From Nocardia carnea NBRC 14403 (GTDB lineage: Bacteria; Actinomycetota; Actinomycetes; Mycobacteriales; Mycobacteriaceae), in contig NZ_BAFV01000034.1 of assembly GCF_000308515.1 (NCBI RefSeq), positions 1-50,739 on the forward strand: a stretch of 50,739 bases of DNA, written 5' to 3'. Every line of letters begins with the position of its first letter. Positions within the stretch are counted from its first letter, which is position 1. Below, one piece after another: positions 16,275 through 23,759 of the stretch. The notes under the pieces are model-generated. The model saw only the letters and a list, made by a program, of their open reading frames with translations. It ran no database searches and was not told the DNA's origin. The position numbers were made by a program, and so were the translations under genes.

Positions 16275-17309
16275 ATGAGATCCCGGTTGACGGTTCTGGC
16301 CGCACTGGCAGTGATGAGTATCGCTGCCACCGCTACCCCCGCGACCGGTGTCCCGCCGGTGCAGTCGCCCGGCGCGCCACCCGGCCCCGCCGCCGCGACC
16401 GATCAGCCGGGTCCGCGGCTGTTGCGGGTCGAGGTGTTGAGCGACCGTCGGATCCGCTTGCACATCCGTTCTGTGGCCATGCGCCGGGAGGTCGCGATCG
16501 ACACCTTGGTCGGTACCGGCCCGGCGCCGCGCCCGACGCTGTACCTGCTGGACGGGGTGGACGGCGGCCCCACTTCGGGCTGGTTGACCGAAGGCGGCGC
16601 CGCGGAATTCTTCGCCGACAAACCCGTCGATGTCGTGCTCACCACCGGGGGAACGGCGAGTCTGTACGCGGACTGGATTCGGGTGGACGCCGCCCTGGGC
16701 CTGAATCGGTGGGAAACCTTCCTCACCGAGGAGCTACCGCCGATCGTCGAGAAGTATCTGGGGTCCGACGGTGTCCGCGCCATCGCCGGGGTGTCCATGG
16801 GTGCGCAGGCGGCGATGATGCTGACGCAGCGGCATCCGGGTTTCTACCGGGGTGTAGCCGGGTTGAGCGGCTGCTATTCCACCGCCGATCAGCTCGGTCG
16901 CGCGGTCACGGTGATGACAGTGGCCTCCCGGGGTGGTAATCCGGAGAACTTGTTCGGGCCGCCGGCCTCGCCGGAATGGCGGGCCCACGACAGTCTGCTC
17001 GGTGCGGAGAAGTTGCGCGGTACCGAGATCTATCTGTCGGTGGCCAATGGAACGCCGAGCGGTGCGGCCTTGATGTCGATCGGGGACAGCCCGGAGATCC
17101 TGGCGGTATTGCTGGGGGGCGGTTCATTACTGGAACAGGGTGCGCGCCTGTGCACCGAACGCTTGGCCGCCCGTCTGGACGAACTCGATATTCCCGCCGT
17201 CGTCGATTTCCTGCCCGAAGGTATGCATTCCTGGCCGGATTTCGAGATCCAATTGCATCGGAGCTGGCCCACTCTCTCCCGTGCCCTGGAGATCACCGGA
17301 AGGCCATGA
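16275..17309 (+). CDS. Secreted antigen-85-like esterase/mycolyltransferase-fold protein
   Basis: A 344-residue protein with a signal peptide (residues about 1-27, ending near ATPATG) and a Pro/Ala-rich linker. The alpha/beta-hydrolase domain has TLYLLDGVDGGP, the SLYADW segment also seen in antigen 85 proteins, the nucleophile elbow GVSMGAQAAM, and a likely catalytic His in EGMHSWPDF near the C-terminus. Proteins of this group transfer mycolic acids or hydrolyse esters at the cell wall. ATG 16275 is preceded by GAGG about 7 bases upstream and gives a clean signal peptide; a start at 16248 is less likely. Whether it has transferase activity cannot be told from sequence. Confidence 0.85.
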   Translation: MRSRLTVLAALAVMSIAATATPATGVPPVQSPGAPPGPAAATDQPGPRLLRVEVLSDRRIRLHIRSVAMRREVAIDTLVGTGPAPRPTLYLLDGVDGGPTSGWLTEGGAAEFFADKPVDVVLTTGGTASLYADWIRVDAALGLNRWETFLTEELPPIVEKYLGSDGVRAIAGVSMGAQAAMMLTQRHPGFYRGVAGLSGCYSTADQLGRAVTVMTVASRGGNPENLFGPPASPEWRAHDSLLGAEKLRGTEIYLSVANGTPSGAALMSIGDSPEILAVLLGGGSLLEQGARLCTERLAARLDELDIPAVVDFLPEGMHSWPDFEIQLHRSWPTLSRALEITGRP

Positions 17310-17380
17310 TGAGTGGCCGGTATTTCCGGCTTGTCGAGATAATGGGAATTCGGCCCGGAATGTTCACCGCACCGGCTCTT

Positions 17381-18070
17381 TCACGGGCCCCATACCGCCA
17401 CGAATTCCGGAATCTGACGGGGCGTGAGAGTGGCGGCGACAGGTACGCCCGCCGCCGTGAAACTGTCCGCCGCCCGGCCGATATGGTTCTCCGATGTCAC
17501 CACCACCGCATCGTGTGCCCCGAGCGTGTGGATGAGTTGTGCGCTGCGCCGCGCGTTCTGCACGGTGGTGGTGGCCGCGGGCTCCTGGTGGACGCGATGC
17601 GCCGGTAATCCGTGGCGGATGAGCCAGTCGGCCATGGCGGCGGCCTCGGTGATCCCGTTGCGTGGGTTTCCGCCCGTGACGATCACCGGCGACTGCGGCG
17701 CGAGCAGGGCTTGGATGTACCCGGCCCGCAAGCGATCCACCAGTTCGGGTCGCATGGTGCCGTCGGGTAGCAGGCCGTAGCCGAGTATCACGATCGCGGT
17801 CCCGGGCCCGTGTAGACGGGTCAGTGGGCCGGTCAGCAGATCGCCGATTCCGGCCGGTAACCCGCCCGGGGGAGTAGGGGCGGCGCCGGCCGGTCCGCAC
17901 AGGCCCGCCGTGATCGCGGCGGCGGTGAGGGCGGTGGTCAGACCCACCCGGAGTGAGTGGCTGCGGCGGCGCCGGTGGCGGCCACGGCGGGTATCGGGCA
18001 TCGGGAACTCCGAAATGACGGGGCCGGAATCGGCCGTGTATCGGAATGGGGTGACTGTATTCTCGGCCAT
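17381..18070 (-). CDS. DUF218/YdcF-type membrane-anchored protein
   Basis: A 229-residue protein. A hydrophobic helix at about 42-62 (LRVGLTTALTAAAITAGL, then GPAGAA) is either a signal peptide after a basic, arginine-rich cytoplasmic N-terminus or a signal anchor. The rest is the DUF218 fold: TAIVILGYGLLPDGTM, ELVDRLRAGYIQALL, SPVIVTGGNPRNGITEAAAMADWL, TTTVQNARRSAQL and DAVVVTSENHIGRA. SanA/ElyC-like members act at the cell envelope in peptidoglycan-related processes; the reaction is not defined. It converges with the antigen-85-like gene and is divergent from the lipase gene. Confidence 0.85.
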   Translation of the reverse strand: MAENTVTPFRYTADSGPVISEFPMPDTRRGRHRRRRSHSLRVGLTTALTAAAITAGLCGPAGAAPTPPGGLPAGIGDLLTGPLTRLHGPGTAIVILGYGLLPDGTMRPELVDRLRAGYIQALLAPQSPVIVTGGNPRNGITEAAAMADWLIRHGLPAHRVHQEPAATTTVQNARRSAQLIHTLGAHDAVVVTSENHIGRAADSFTAAGVPVAATLTPRQIPEFVAVWGP

Positions 18071-18347
18071 TCGGACGTGATCGATTCGTGATCCGGTGTG
18101 TTATTGGACAATCCACGGAACGAGGGCGCGTTTATTAGTGCGCGCAACGGCGCCCACCGGTGAGTCCCTCGGCGGTTTCCGTTGATTCGCGGCCGAATCT
18201 TCTGTGACCGGCACCAAGCCGGTTCGAACGCTTTGGTGAGCTGTCCAATTCTGCAACCGGAAACATTGGAGAACCGATCCGCCGGCCGTACTGTCGGCGC
18301 AGCTTCTCTACTGCGAAATATTTGTGCGGCAAGGGAATCGAACGACG

Positions 18348-19571
18348 ATGTTCTCGGCAGAAAGGGTCCTGATGATTCGACCTACCTCCGGCCGGCTGCG
18401 CGCCGCGGTGCTGTGTGCCGCCACCGCACTCGTTTTCGGGTTCACCGGTGCGGGCGCGAACGCGGACCCGCCGGCGGCTTCCACGGAACAGGACCTGGCC
18501 GCCTACATCGCGGCCGGCCGGACCGCCGGGCCGGTGGCCGATTCCGGTAGCGCCAGCGGTTCGGCCTGTAACTCGGGTAGCGGAGCGGGGTCGGGTAACG
18601 GCTCCGGAGATTGTTACGGCGGTTCGGGTAGCAGTTCGGGTCTGTCGGGCGGGTACGCCTCCGATACCGTGGGCCACGGTCCCGCGCAGACGGCGTTCCT
18701 GTCGGCATTCGCGCACGGCCTGTTCAATGCCGATGTCGCGCCGCCGGGAGCCAACGACTGGAACTGCAAACCCACCGCCGAACATCCGCGGCCCGTGCTG
18801 TTGATCCACGGCACCTGGATGAACGCCTACAACGGTTTCGCGTTCATGGGGCAGCCGATCAAGGACGCGGGTTTCTGCACCTTCACCTTCAACTACGGCC
18901 GCGCAAATCTCGTCCAGGGCGGCGGGCTCGGTTCGGTGCTACCGGGCACGATGGGCACCGGCTACATTCAGGATTCGGCGAAGCAACTGGCTGTTTTCGT
19001 CGACCGGGTGCTCGACGCCACCGGCGCCGCCGAGGTGGATATCGTCGCGCATTCCCAGGGCGGCTCGATGTCGAACTGGTACACGAAGTTCGAGGGCGGT
19101 GCCGGCAAGGTCGCCAAACTGATCACCTACGGGGCGACCCACCACGGCACCACCCTGGACGGGATCGGGGCGCTGGGCCGGGCCATCAACAACTTCGGTA
19201 TCGATATCCTCGGATTCATCGAGATCTTCGTGGGGCATTCCGGGATCCAGCAGACCGTGGGCTCGGATTTCGTCAATGAGCTGAACGCGGGCGGCGATAC
19301 GGTGCCCGGTGTGGACTACACCGTCGTCGGTACCCGCTACGACGAGGTCACCACTCCGTTCGATCTGACCTTCCTGAAACCCGGGCCGGACGCACCCGTC
19401 CGCAATATCACCCTGCAGGACGGCTGCGAACAGGATCTGTCGGACCACCTCACCATGATGTATTCGCCGCGCGCGCTGTCCATTGCCCTGCAGGCGCTGG
19501 ACCCGGTGCAGTTCCCGGCGCTGCAGTGCACCTTCAATCCGTGGCTGATCGGCGGCGGCGGCAAACTGTGA
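18348..19571 (+). CDS. Secreted lipase/esterase with Gly/Ser-rich linker
   Basis: About 407 residues. The signal peptide covers residues about 9-40 (LRAAVLCAATALVFGF), cleaved near GANA. Residues about 65-103 are a low-complexity Gly/Ser linker with two cysteines, after which the alpha/beta-hydrolase domain begins: PVLLIHGTWMNAYNGFA, FTFNYGRANL, the nucleophile elbow VAHSQGGSMS and LITYGATHHGT, with a late DHLTMMYS as the likely His region. This matches actinobacterial secreted triacylglycerol-lipase-like esterases. The start at 18348 is used; ATG 18372 with AAAGG upstream also gives a signal peptide. Two strong hairpins follow the stop (19704-19818). Confidence 0.87.
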   Translation: MFSAERVLMIRPTSGRLRAAVLCAATALVFGFTGAGANADPPAASTEQDLAAYIAAGRTAGPVADSGSASGSACNSGSGAGSGNGSGDCYGGSGSSSGLSGGYASDTVGHGPAQTAFLSAFAHGLFNADVAPPGANDWNCKPTAEHPRPVLLIHGTWMNAYNGFAFMGQPIKDAGFCTFTFNYGRANLVQGGGLGSVLPGTMGTGYIQDSAKQLAVFVDRVLDATGAAEVDIVAHSQGGSMSNWYTKFEGGAGKVAKLITYGATHHGTTLDGIGALGRAINNFGIDILGFIEIFVGHSGIQQTVGSDFVNELNAGGDTVPGVDYTVVGTRYDEVTTPFDLTFLKPGPDAPVRNITLQDGCEQDLSDHLTMMYSPRALSIALQALDPVQFPALQCTFNPWLIGGGGKL

Positions 19572-19703
19572 TCCGCCGGTAAGACGGTGCGCACCGGCGG
19601 GCTGCCCGACTCCACAGTTCCGCTCGGTGCGCACACGACCGCCGTTTCCCGTTCGGACGGGTCCGGGTGCCTCCGGTCCTGCTACCGAACCGGTGCGGCG
19701 GCC

Positions 19704-19751
19704 GCGAACCCACCGATGGTGTCACCGCATATTCGCCATCGGTGGGTTCGC
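19704..19751. terminator. Hairpin with 16-bp perfect arms, first of two
   Basis: Arms GCGAACCCACCGATGG (19704-19719) and CCATCGGTGGGTTCGC (19736-19751) pair perfectly around a 16-base loop. It lies between the convergent lipase and GMC oxidoreductase genes and is most simply a terminator; no U-tract follows, as is common in actinomycetes. Confidence 0.7.
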
Positions 19752-19774
19752 CGGGAGCGTGCAGTATTGCCCCC

Positions 19775-19818
19775 GCGGATCTGCCGGCCCCGCACCGCGT
19801 CCGGGCCGGCAGATCCGC
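19775..19818. terminator. Hairpin with 16-bp perfect arms, second of two
   Basis: Arms GCGGATCTGCCGGCCC (19775-19790) and GGGCCGGCAGATCCGC (19803-19818) pair perfectly around a 12-base loop, ending 3 bp before the GMC oxidoreductase stop codon. Together with the hairpin at 19704 it forms a tandem bidirectional terminator. Confidence 0.7.
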
Positions 19819-19821
19819 ACC

Positions 19822-21405
19822 TCAGGAGCGGGTCAGGAACGCGGCGGCCTGGGCGCCGATGAATACGCTCGGCGCGTGGGTGTGGCCGCGTACCAGGACC
19901 GGCATGATCGAGGCATCCGCCACCCGCAGCCCCTGTACTCCCCGCACCCGCAGTTGCGGGTCCACCACGCTCGTATCGTCCGATCCCATCCGGCAGGTAC
20001 CGGCCGGATGGTAGAGCGTATGCGCGTACTGCTCGAGCGATTCCGTCCGGGTTTCCTCCGCCATCCCGTCGGTGGCGTCCGGCGGGTAGCACAGGTCGCC
20101 GAGTACCCCCTTCATGGCGTCGGTCCCGGCGATTTCGGCGCAGTGCCGCAATCCGGCCATCAGCGCGGCCCGGTCGGCGCCGTCGGGGTCGGACAGGTAC
20201 TTCGGATCGATCACCGCCTTGGCGAGCGGGTCGTTCGAGGCCAGCGTGATGGCGCCGCGGCTGCGCGGCCGCAACAGCACGGTGGCCAGGATGACGCCGT
20301 GCGCGGTCGGGTCGATCAAGCCTTCGTGGTAGAACGGCGCGGGCGCGTACACGAGTTCCAGATCGGGATACTCGAGACCCGGGTCGCTGCGCACGAAACC
20401 GTAGGCCTCGCCGACGTTCGAGGTGAGCATGCCGCGGTGCCGCACCAGGTAATTGACCAGCTGCGCGGGTTTTTCGGCGCCGAACAGCGAATCGGCGGTC
20501 ACCGAGTATCCGAGCCCCGCGACGAGATGGTCCTGCAGATTGGCGCCTACCTCGGGAGCATGCCGGCGGACGTCGATTCCGTGGCGCTCGAGCTCGGCCC
20601 GATCACCGATCCCGGACAGCATGAGCAACTGCGGACTGTTGATCGCCCCGCCGCACAGGATCACCTCCCGGCCGGCCCGGACCTGCTCGAGGCGCCCGGC
20701 GCGGGAGAACTCGACCCCCACGGCGCGGTCCCCGTCGAACAGCACCCGGGTCGCGGTGGCTTCCGGGAGCACGGTGAGATTGCGCCGTTTCATCGCCGGC
20801 CGCAGGTAGGCGTCCGCGGTACTCCAGCGCCGGCCCCGGTGCTGAGTGACCATGGTCTGGGTGAACCCTTGGGGTTCGGGCAGATTCGCGGTTTCGACGG
20901 GAAATCCACGTTCGGCGACGGCCCGCAGATAGGCGGCCGTGGACGGCCGCGGACTGCGCTGGTGGGAGATGTGCAGGGGGCCGCCGGTGCCGTGATCGTC
21001 CCCGGCGGGCCCTTCGACATCCTCGATGGTGCGGAACTGTTCGACCGCCTTGTCGAATCCCCAGTCCGAGCCGGCGGCCGCGGCCCATTCGTCGTAGTCG
21101 GCCCGGAAACCGCGGACCCACATCTGGGCGTTGAGCGAGGACGATCCGCCGAAAGTTTTACCGCGCGGCCAGTAGATCTGCCGGTTGCCGAGCTGCGGTT
21201 GCGGTTCGGTGAGATAGTCCCAGTCGTAGGGGCTGCGGAAGAGTTTCGAGAAGCCGGCCGGGATCCGGATGAACTTGTCCTTGTCGGCCGGTCCGGCTTC
21301 GAGCACGATCACCGACCGTCCCGGATCAGCGCTGAGCCGGTCGGCGAGCACCGCGCCCGCCGAACCCGACCCGACGATCACATAGTCCGCACTGACTTCT
21401 GTCAC
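19822..21405 (-). CDS. GMC-family FAD oxidoreductase (choline-dehydrogenase-like)
   Basis: About 527 residues. It has the FAD Rossmann motif DYVIVGSGSAGAVLADRLS at the start, WPRGKTFGGSSSLNAQMWVRG (GMC signature 1), INSPQLLMLSGIGD (signature 2) and the C-terminal active-site His-Asn-type region: YHPAGTCRMG and HTHAPSVFIGAQAAA. The family oxidises alcohols or amino alcohols; the substrate is not inferable. GTG at 21405 (AAAGGTGCGAAG upstream) gives a start close to the Rossmann fold; ATG 21423 is an alternative. There is no betaine aldehyde dehydrogenase or transporter nearby, so a choline pathway role is weakly supported. Confidence 0.88.
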   Translation of the reverse strand: MTEVSADYVIVGSGSAGAVLADRLSADPGRSVIVLEAGPADKDKFIRIPAGFSKLFRSPYDWDYLTEPQPQLGNRQIYWPRGKTFGGSSSLNAQMWVRGFRADYDEWAAAAGSDWGFDKAVEQFRTIEDVEGPAGDDHGTGGPLHISHQRSPRPSTAAYLRAVAERGFPVETANLPEPQGFTQTMVTQHRGRRWSTADAYLRPAMKRRNLTVLPEATATRVLFDGDRAVGVEFSRAGRLEQVRAGREVILCGGAINSPQLLMLSGIGDRAELERHGIDVRRHAPEVGANLQDHLVAGLGYSVTADSLFGAEKPAQLVNYLVRHRGMLTSNVGEAYGFVRSDPGLEYPDLELVYAPAPFYHEGLIDPTAHGVILATVLLRPRSRGAITLASNDPLAKAVIDPKYLSDPDGADRAALMAGLRHCAEIAGTDAMKGVLGDLCYPPDATDGMAEETRTESLEQYAHTLYHPAGTCRMGSDDTSVVDPQLRVRGVQGLRVADASIMPVLVRGHTHAPSVFIGAQAAAFLTRS

Positions 21406-21558
21406 CTTCGCACCTTTCGACATCGTGTAGGGCAAACATACGAGAGTCGGCCCGGGTATGGGGCCGGATCGTGCCGGTGTCCCGGACACCGGCGGATGCG
21501 GTACCGGGTACCTCGGATTCGTGCTGCCGGACGTTCCCGCACGGGGTATAACCGGCCC

Positions 21559-22200
21559 ATGAGTTACCCGGTGGACCTCGGGGTGCTACAGGCCGGTGCG
21601 ATCGTCGTGATCATCGCCGGTGTGGCCCTCGTGATTTCGGCGCTGACAGCGCTGCGCGGGAAGGGGCCCCGCATACTGCTCCTCCGTGGTGGGGGCGGGC
21701 TGCTGCTCCTGGCGGCTGCGGCGCTGGTGCTGTGGACGGCGACCCTCGTGCAGACGTATCTGGGCTTGACGGGAGAGGTTCGCGCCGCCCACGTGGTGGT
21801 GACCCCGGTTGCCGATACGGAGCACCACCTCGAGGTCGAATTGACCCTGTACGACGAGGAGGGCGCGACAACCGAACGCAGCACACATCGTGTTGAAGGC
21901 GACCTGTGGGTGTTGCAGGCACAGATCGTCGAACTGGAGCCGTGGGTGAATACGCTCGGCTTCCATTCCGGCTACAAGGTGTCCCGCCTGTACGGGCAGC
22001 GCCTCGACGGTGAGGCGACCGTTCAGGACCATATCCTCCTGAACGGCGGTGATCGCGATTTCTTCCGCGAGATGACCGAGGACCGCTGGTTCACCGGACC
22101 GTTCGTACGTTCCGCCTACGGCAATGCGGTGATCGCGATGCCGGGGGAGTACGACGTCTACATTTCGCGGGATGCGATCAAAACCCGTCCTGTCGAATGA
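21559..22200 (+). CDS. Two-helix membrane protein of unknown function
   Basis: A 213-residue protein. Two membrane helices near the N-terminus (IVVIIAGVALVISAL and LLLLAAAALVLWTA) are followed by a soluble domain of about 150 residues with hydrophobic strand patterns (AHVVVTPVADTEHHLEVELTLYD, FVRSAYGNAVIAMPGEYDVYISRD). This topology resembles small integral membrane proteins of unknown function that are widespread in bacteria; I do not recognise a name. ATG 21559 sits after CGGCCC with no ribosome binding site. Its 3' end overlaps the convergent TetR gene by 23 bp. Confidence 0.75.
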   Translation: MSYPVDLGVLQAGAIVVIIAGVALVISALTALRGKGPRILLLRGGGGLLLLAAAALVLWTATLVQTYLGLTGEVRAAHVVVTPVADTEHHLEVELTLYDEEGATTERSTHRVEGDLWVLQAQIVELEPWVNTLGFHSGYKVSRLYGQRLDGEATVQDHILLNGGDRDFFREMTEDRWFTGPFVRSAYGNAVIAMPGEYDVYISRDAIKTRPVE

Positions 22201-22792
22201 CCGGTGACCCGGCACCCGCGCCGACCGCCGACCGGCACAGCCCGTTCAACTCCTCGACCACGGTATCGAGCGCGGCGGGGTCGCGTTCGGTGCGCGCAAT
22301 GATCAGCGCACCTTCCAAGGCGCTGACCACCAGCACGGCGACCGACCGGGCGCGCTGCTCCGTCGCGCCGTCGCGAACGAGTTTCCCGGCGATCAGATCA
22401 CGCCAGGTATCGAAGGTGGCCCCTGCGGCGGCCACCGCATCCGGTTCGTTGCCCAGGGCGGCCGCGGCGATCGGGCAGCCGACGGCGTAATCGCCGCGGT
22501 CGAGCCCGCGCGCGAGAGTTTCGGCGAGTTCACGCAGCGCGGCCGCGGTTTCCGGCGTATCCAGTACCCGGGTGAGTTCGCCGGTGACCCGCGCCCCGGC
22601 AACCCTGGTCGCCTCGGTGACCAATTGCGCCTTCCCGCCGGGGAAGTGGTGGTAGACCGATCCGCGGGGCGCGCCGCTGGCGTTCAGGACATCGGCGAAC
22701 GATACCGCCGCGACTCCGCGCCGGCGGATGAGCGAGATCGCACTGTGGATCATCGCCGCCCGGGGTCCGTCCGGATCCTTACGTCGTGGCAT
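22178..22792 (-). CDS. TetR-family regulator (LmrA/YxaF type)
   Basis: About 204 residues. HTH region: AAMIHSAISLIRRRGVAAVSFADVLNASGAPRGSVYHHF at residues about 14-50, with C-terminal features of the LmrA/YxaF subgroup (YAVGCPIAAAALGNE, LVVSALEGALIIAR). The start is ATG 22792 with GGGAG upstream, or GTG 22795. It is divergent from the thioesterase-like gene at 22888; a near-perfect inverted repeat between them (22821-22840) is its likely operator, which is the standard autoregulated arrangement. The subfamily senses small hydrophobic ligands. Overlaps the end of the upstream convergent gene. Confidence 0.9.
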   Translation of the reverse strand: MPRRKDPDGPRAAMIHSAISLIRRRGVAAVSFADVLNASGAPRGSVYHHFPGGKAQLVTEATRVAGARVTGELTRVLDTPETAAALRELAETLARGLDRGDYAVGCPIAAAALGNEPDAVAAAGATFDTWRDLIAGKLVRDGATEQRARSVAVLVVSALEGALIIARTERDPAALDTVVEELNGLCRSAVGAGAGSPVIRQDGF

Positions 22793-22820
22793 CACACCGC
22801 TCCCTGTTGCCTCCCATTCC

Positions 22821-22840
22821 TATGTATGTTGTCATACTTA
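22821..22840. promoter_or_regulatory. Candidate TetR operator
   Basis: Inverted repeat TATGTATG-TTGT-CATACTTA with 7 of 8 paired positions, AT-rich in a GC-rich genome, placed between the divergent TetR (22792) and thioesterase (22888) starts. This is the expected location of an autoregulatory operator. Confidence 0.6.
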
Positions 22841-22887
22841 TATTCGTCCCACCACCCGAATACCGCCACAATCCCCAGGAGGACCCC

Positions 22888-23721
22888 GTGACCGGGATCG
22901 ATGCGCCGCCCCATCCCTTCGATACCGCGGTCGCCACCGAATACCTCGGCGGGCACCGTATCGCCGGCCGGACCTGCGCGGACTACGCGAACATGGTCGG
23001 CCCGTTCGGCGGTGTCACCGCGGCGGCACTACTACGTGCGATCGAAGGACACCCGGACCGGATGGGTGACCCCCTGGCGCTGACGGTGAACTACGCGGGC
23101 CCGATAGCCGACGGCGAATTCGAGATCAACGCCCGCCCGGTCCGCACCAACCGCACGAATCAGCACTGGCAGCTCGAGCTCTCCCAGGAGGGCGCGATCA
23201 CCACTACCGCGACCGCGGTGTTCGGTATCCGCCGCGATACCTGGTCGGATCTGGAACTGGCCATGCCGTCGGTACCGGGCCCCGACCAGGCCGAACCCCA
23301 GGAGTTTCCGGAATTCATCGCCTGGGGCCGCAACTATGATCTACGTTTCGTCACCGGCGCCGTTCCCGAACCCGCCCCGTCCGAAGCGCAGCCGGGAAAC
23401 CCGGATTCGGTGAGCACCCTCTGGTTGCGCGATCGACCGGCCCGCCCGCTCGATTTCGCCTCACTGACGGCGATGTCGGATGCGTTCTACCCGAGGGTCT
23501 TCCTGCGCCGCGGCCAGTATCTCCCCGCCGGAACGATCTCCCTCACCGTCTACTACCACGCAACCGCCGCCGAACTGGCCGCCCAGGGCACCGAACACCT
23601 GCTGGGCAGCGCCCGGGCCCATCGTTTCGCGCACGGCCATTTCGATCAGAACGCCCACCTCTGGGGTCACGACGGCATGCTGCTGGCGACCAGCCACCAG
23701 CTGGTCTACTTCAAGGGCTGA
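22888..23721 (+). CDS. Acyl-CoA thioesterase-like (double hotdog) protein
   Basis: A 277-residue protein with a repeated hotdog arrangement: GRTCADYANMVGPFGGVTAAALLRAIE in the first domain and PLALTVNYAGPIADGEFEI, then the second half with FASLTAMSDAFYPRVFLRRGQ, SLTVYYHATAAELAAQGTEHLLGSARAHRFAHGHFDQNAHLW and LLATSHQLVYF. This is the TesB/HotDog-type thioesterase family, which hydrolyses acyl-CoA esters. GTG 22888 has AGGAGG 5-6 bases upstream, so the start is secure. The divergent TetR at 22178-22792 probably controls it. A 12-bp perfect terminator hairpin follows the stop (23732-23759). Confidence 0.88.
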   Translation: MTGIDAPPHPFDTAVATEYLGGHRIAGRTCADYANMVGPFGGVTAAALLRAIEGHPDRMGDPLALTVNYAGPIADGEFEINARPVRTNRTNQHWQLELSQEGAITTTATAVFGIRRDTWSDLELAMPSVPGPDQAEPQEFPEFIAWGRNYDLRFVTGAVPEPAPSEAQPGNPDSVSTLWLRDRPARPLDFASLTAMSDAFYPRVFLRRGQYLPAGTISLTVYYHATAAELAAQGTEHLLGSARAHRFAHGHFDQNAHLWGHDGMLLATSHQLVYFKG

Positions 23722-23731
23722 ACTCCGTGTT

Positions 23732-23759
23732 GCGGGCTGAACGCTCCCGTTCAGCCCGC
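23732..23759. terminator. Bidirectional terminator hairpin
   Basis: Arms GCGGGCTGAACG (23732-23743) and CGTTCAGCCCGC (23748-23759) pair perfectly around CTCC. It sits between the convergent thioesterase and cholesterol oxidase genes and overlaps the stop codon of the latter. Confidence 0.75.

Noticed and set aside
15111..16463. 450-codon minus-strand open frame
   Set aside because: Antisense of the PucR-like gene and of the start of the esterase gene; Arg/Gly/His-rich and without family match.
19627..22200. 857-codon plus-strand open frame ending in the membrane protein gene
   Set aside because: Codons before about 21559 are antisense of the GMC oxidoreductase gene and show no family pattern; only the last 213 codons are a real gene.
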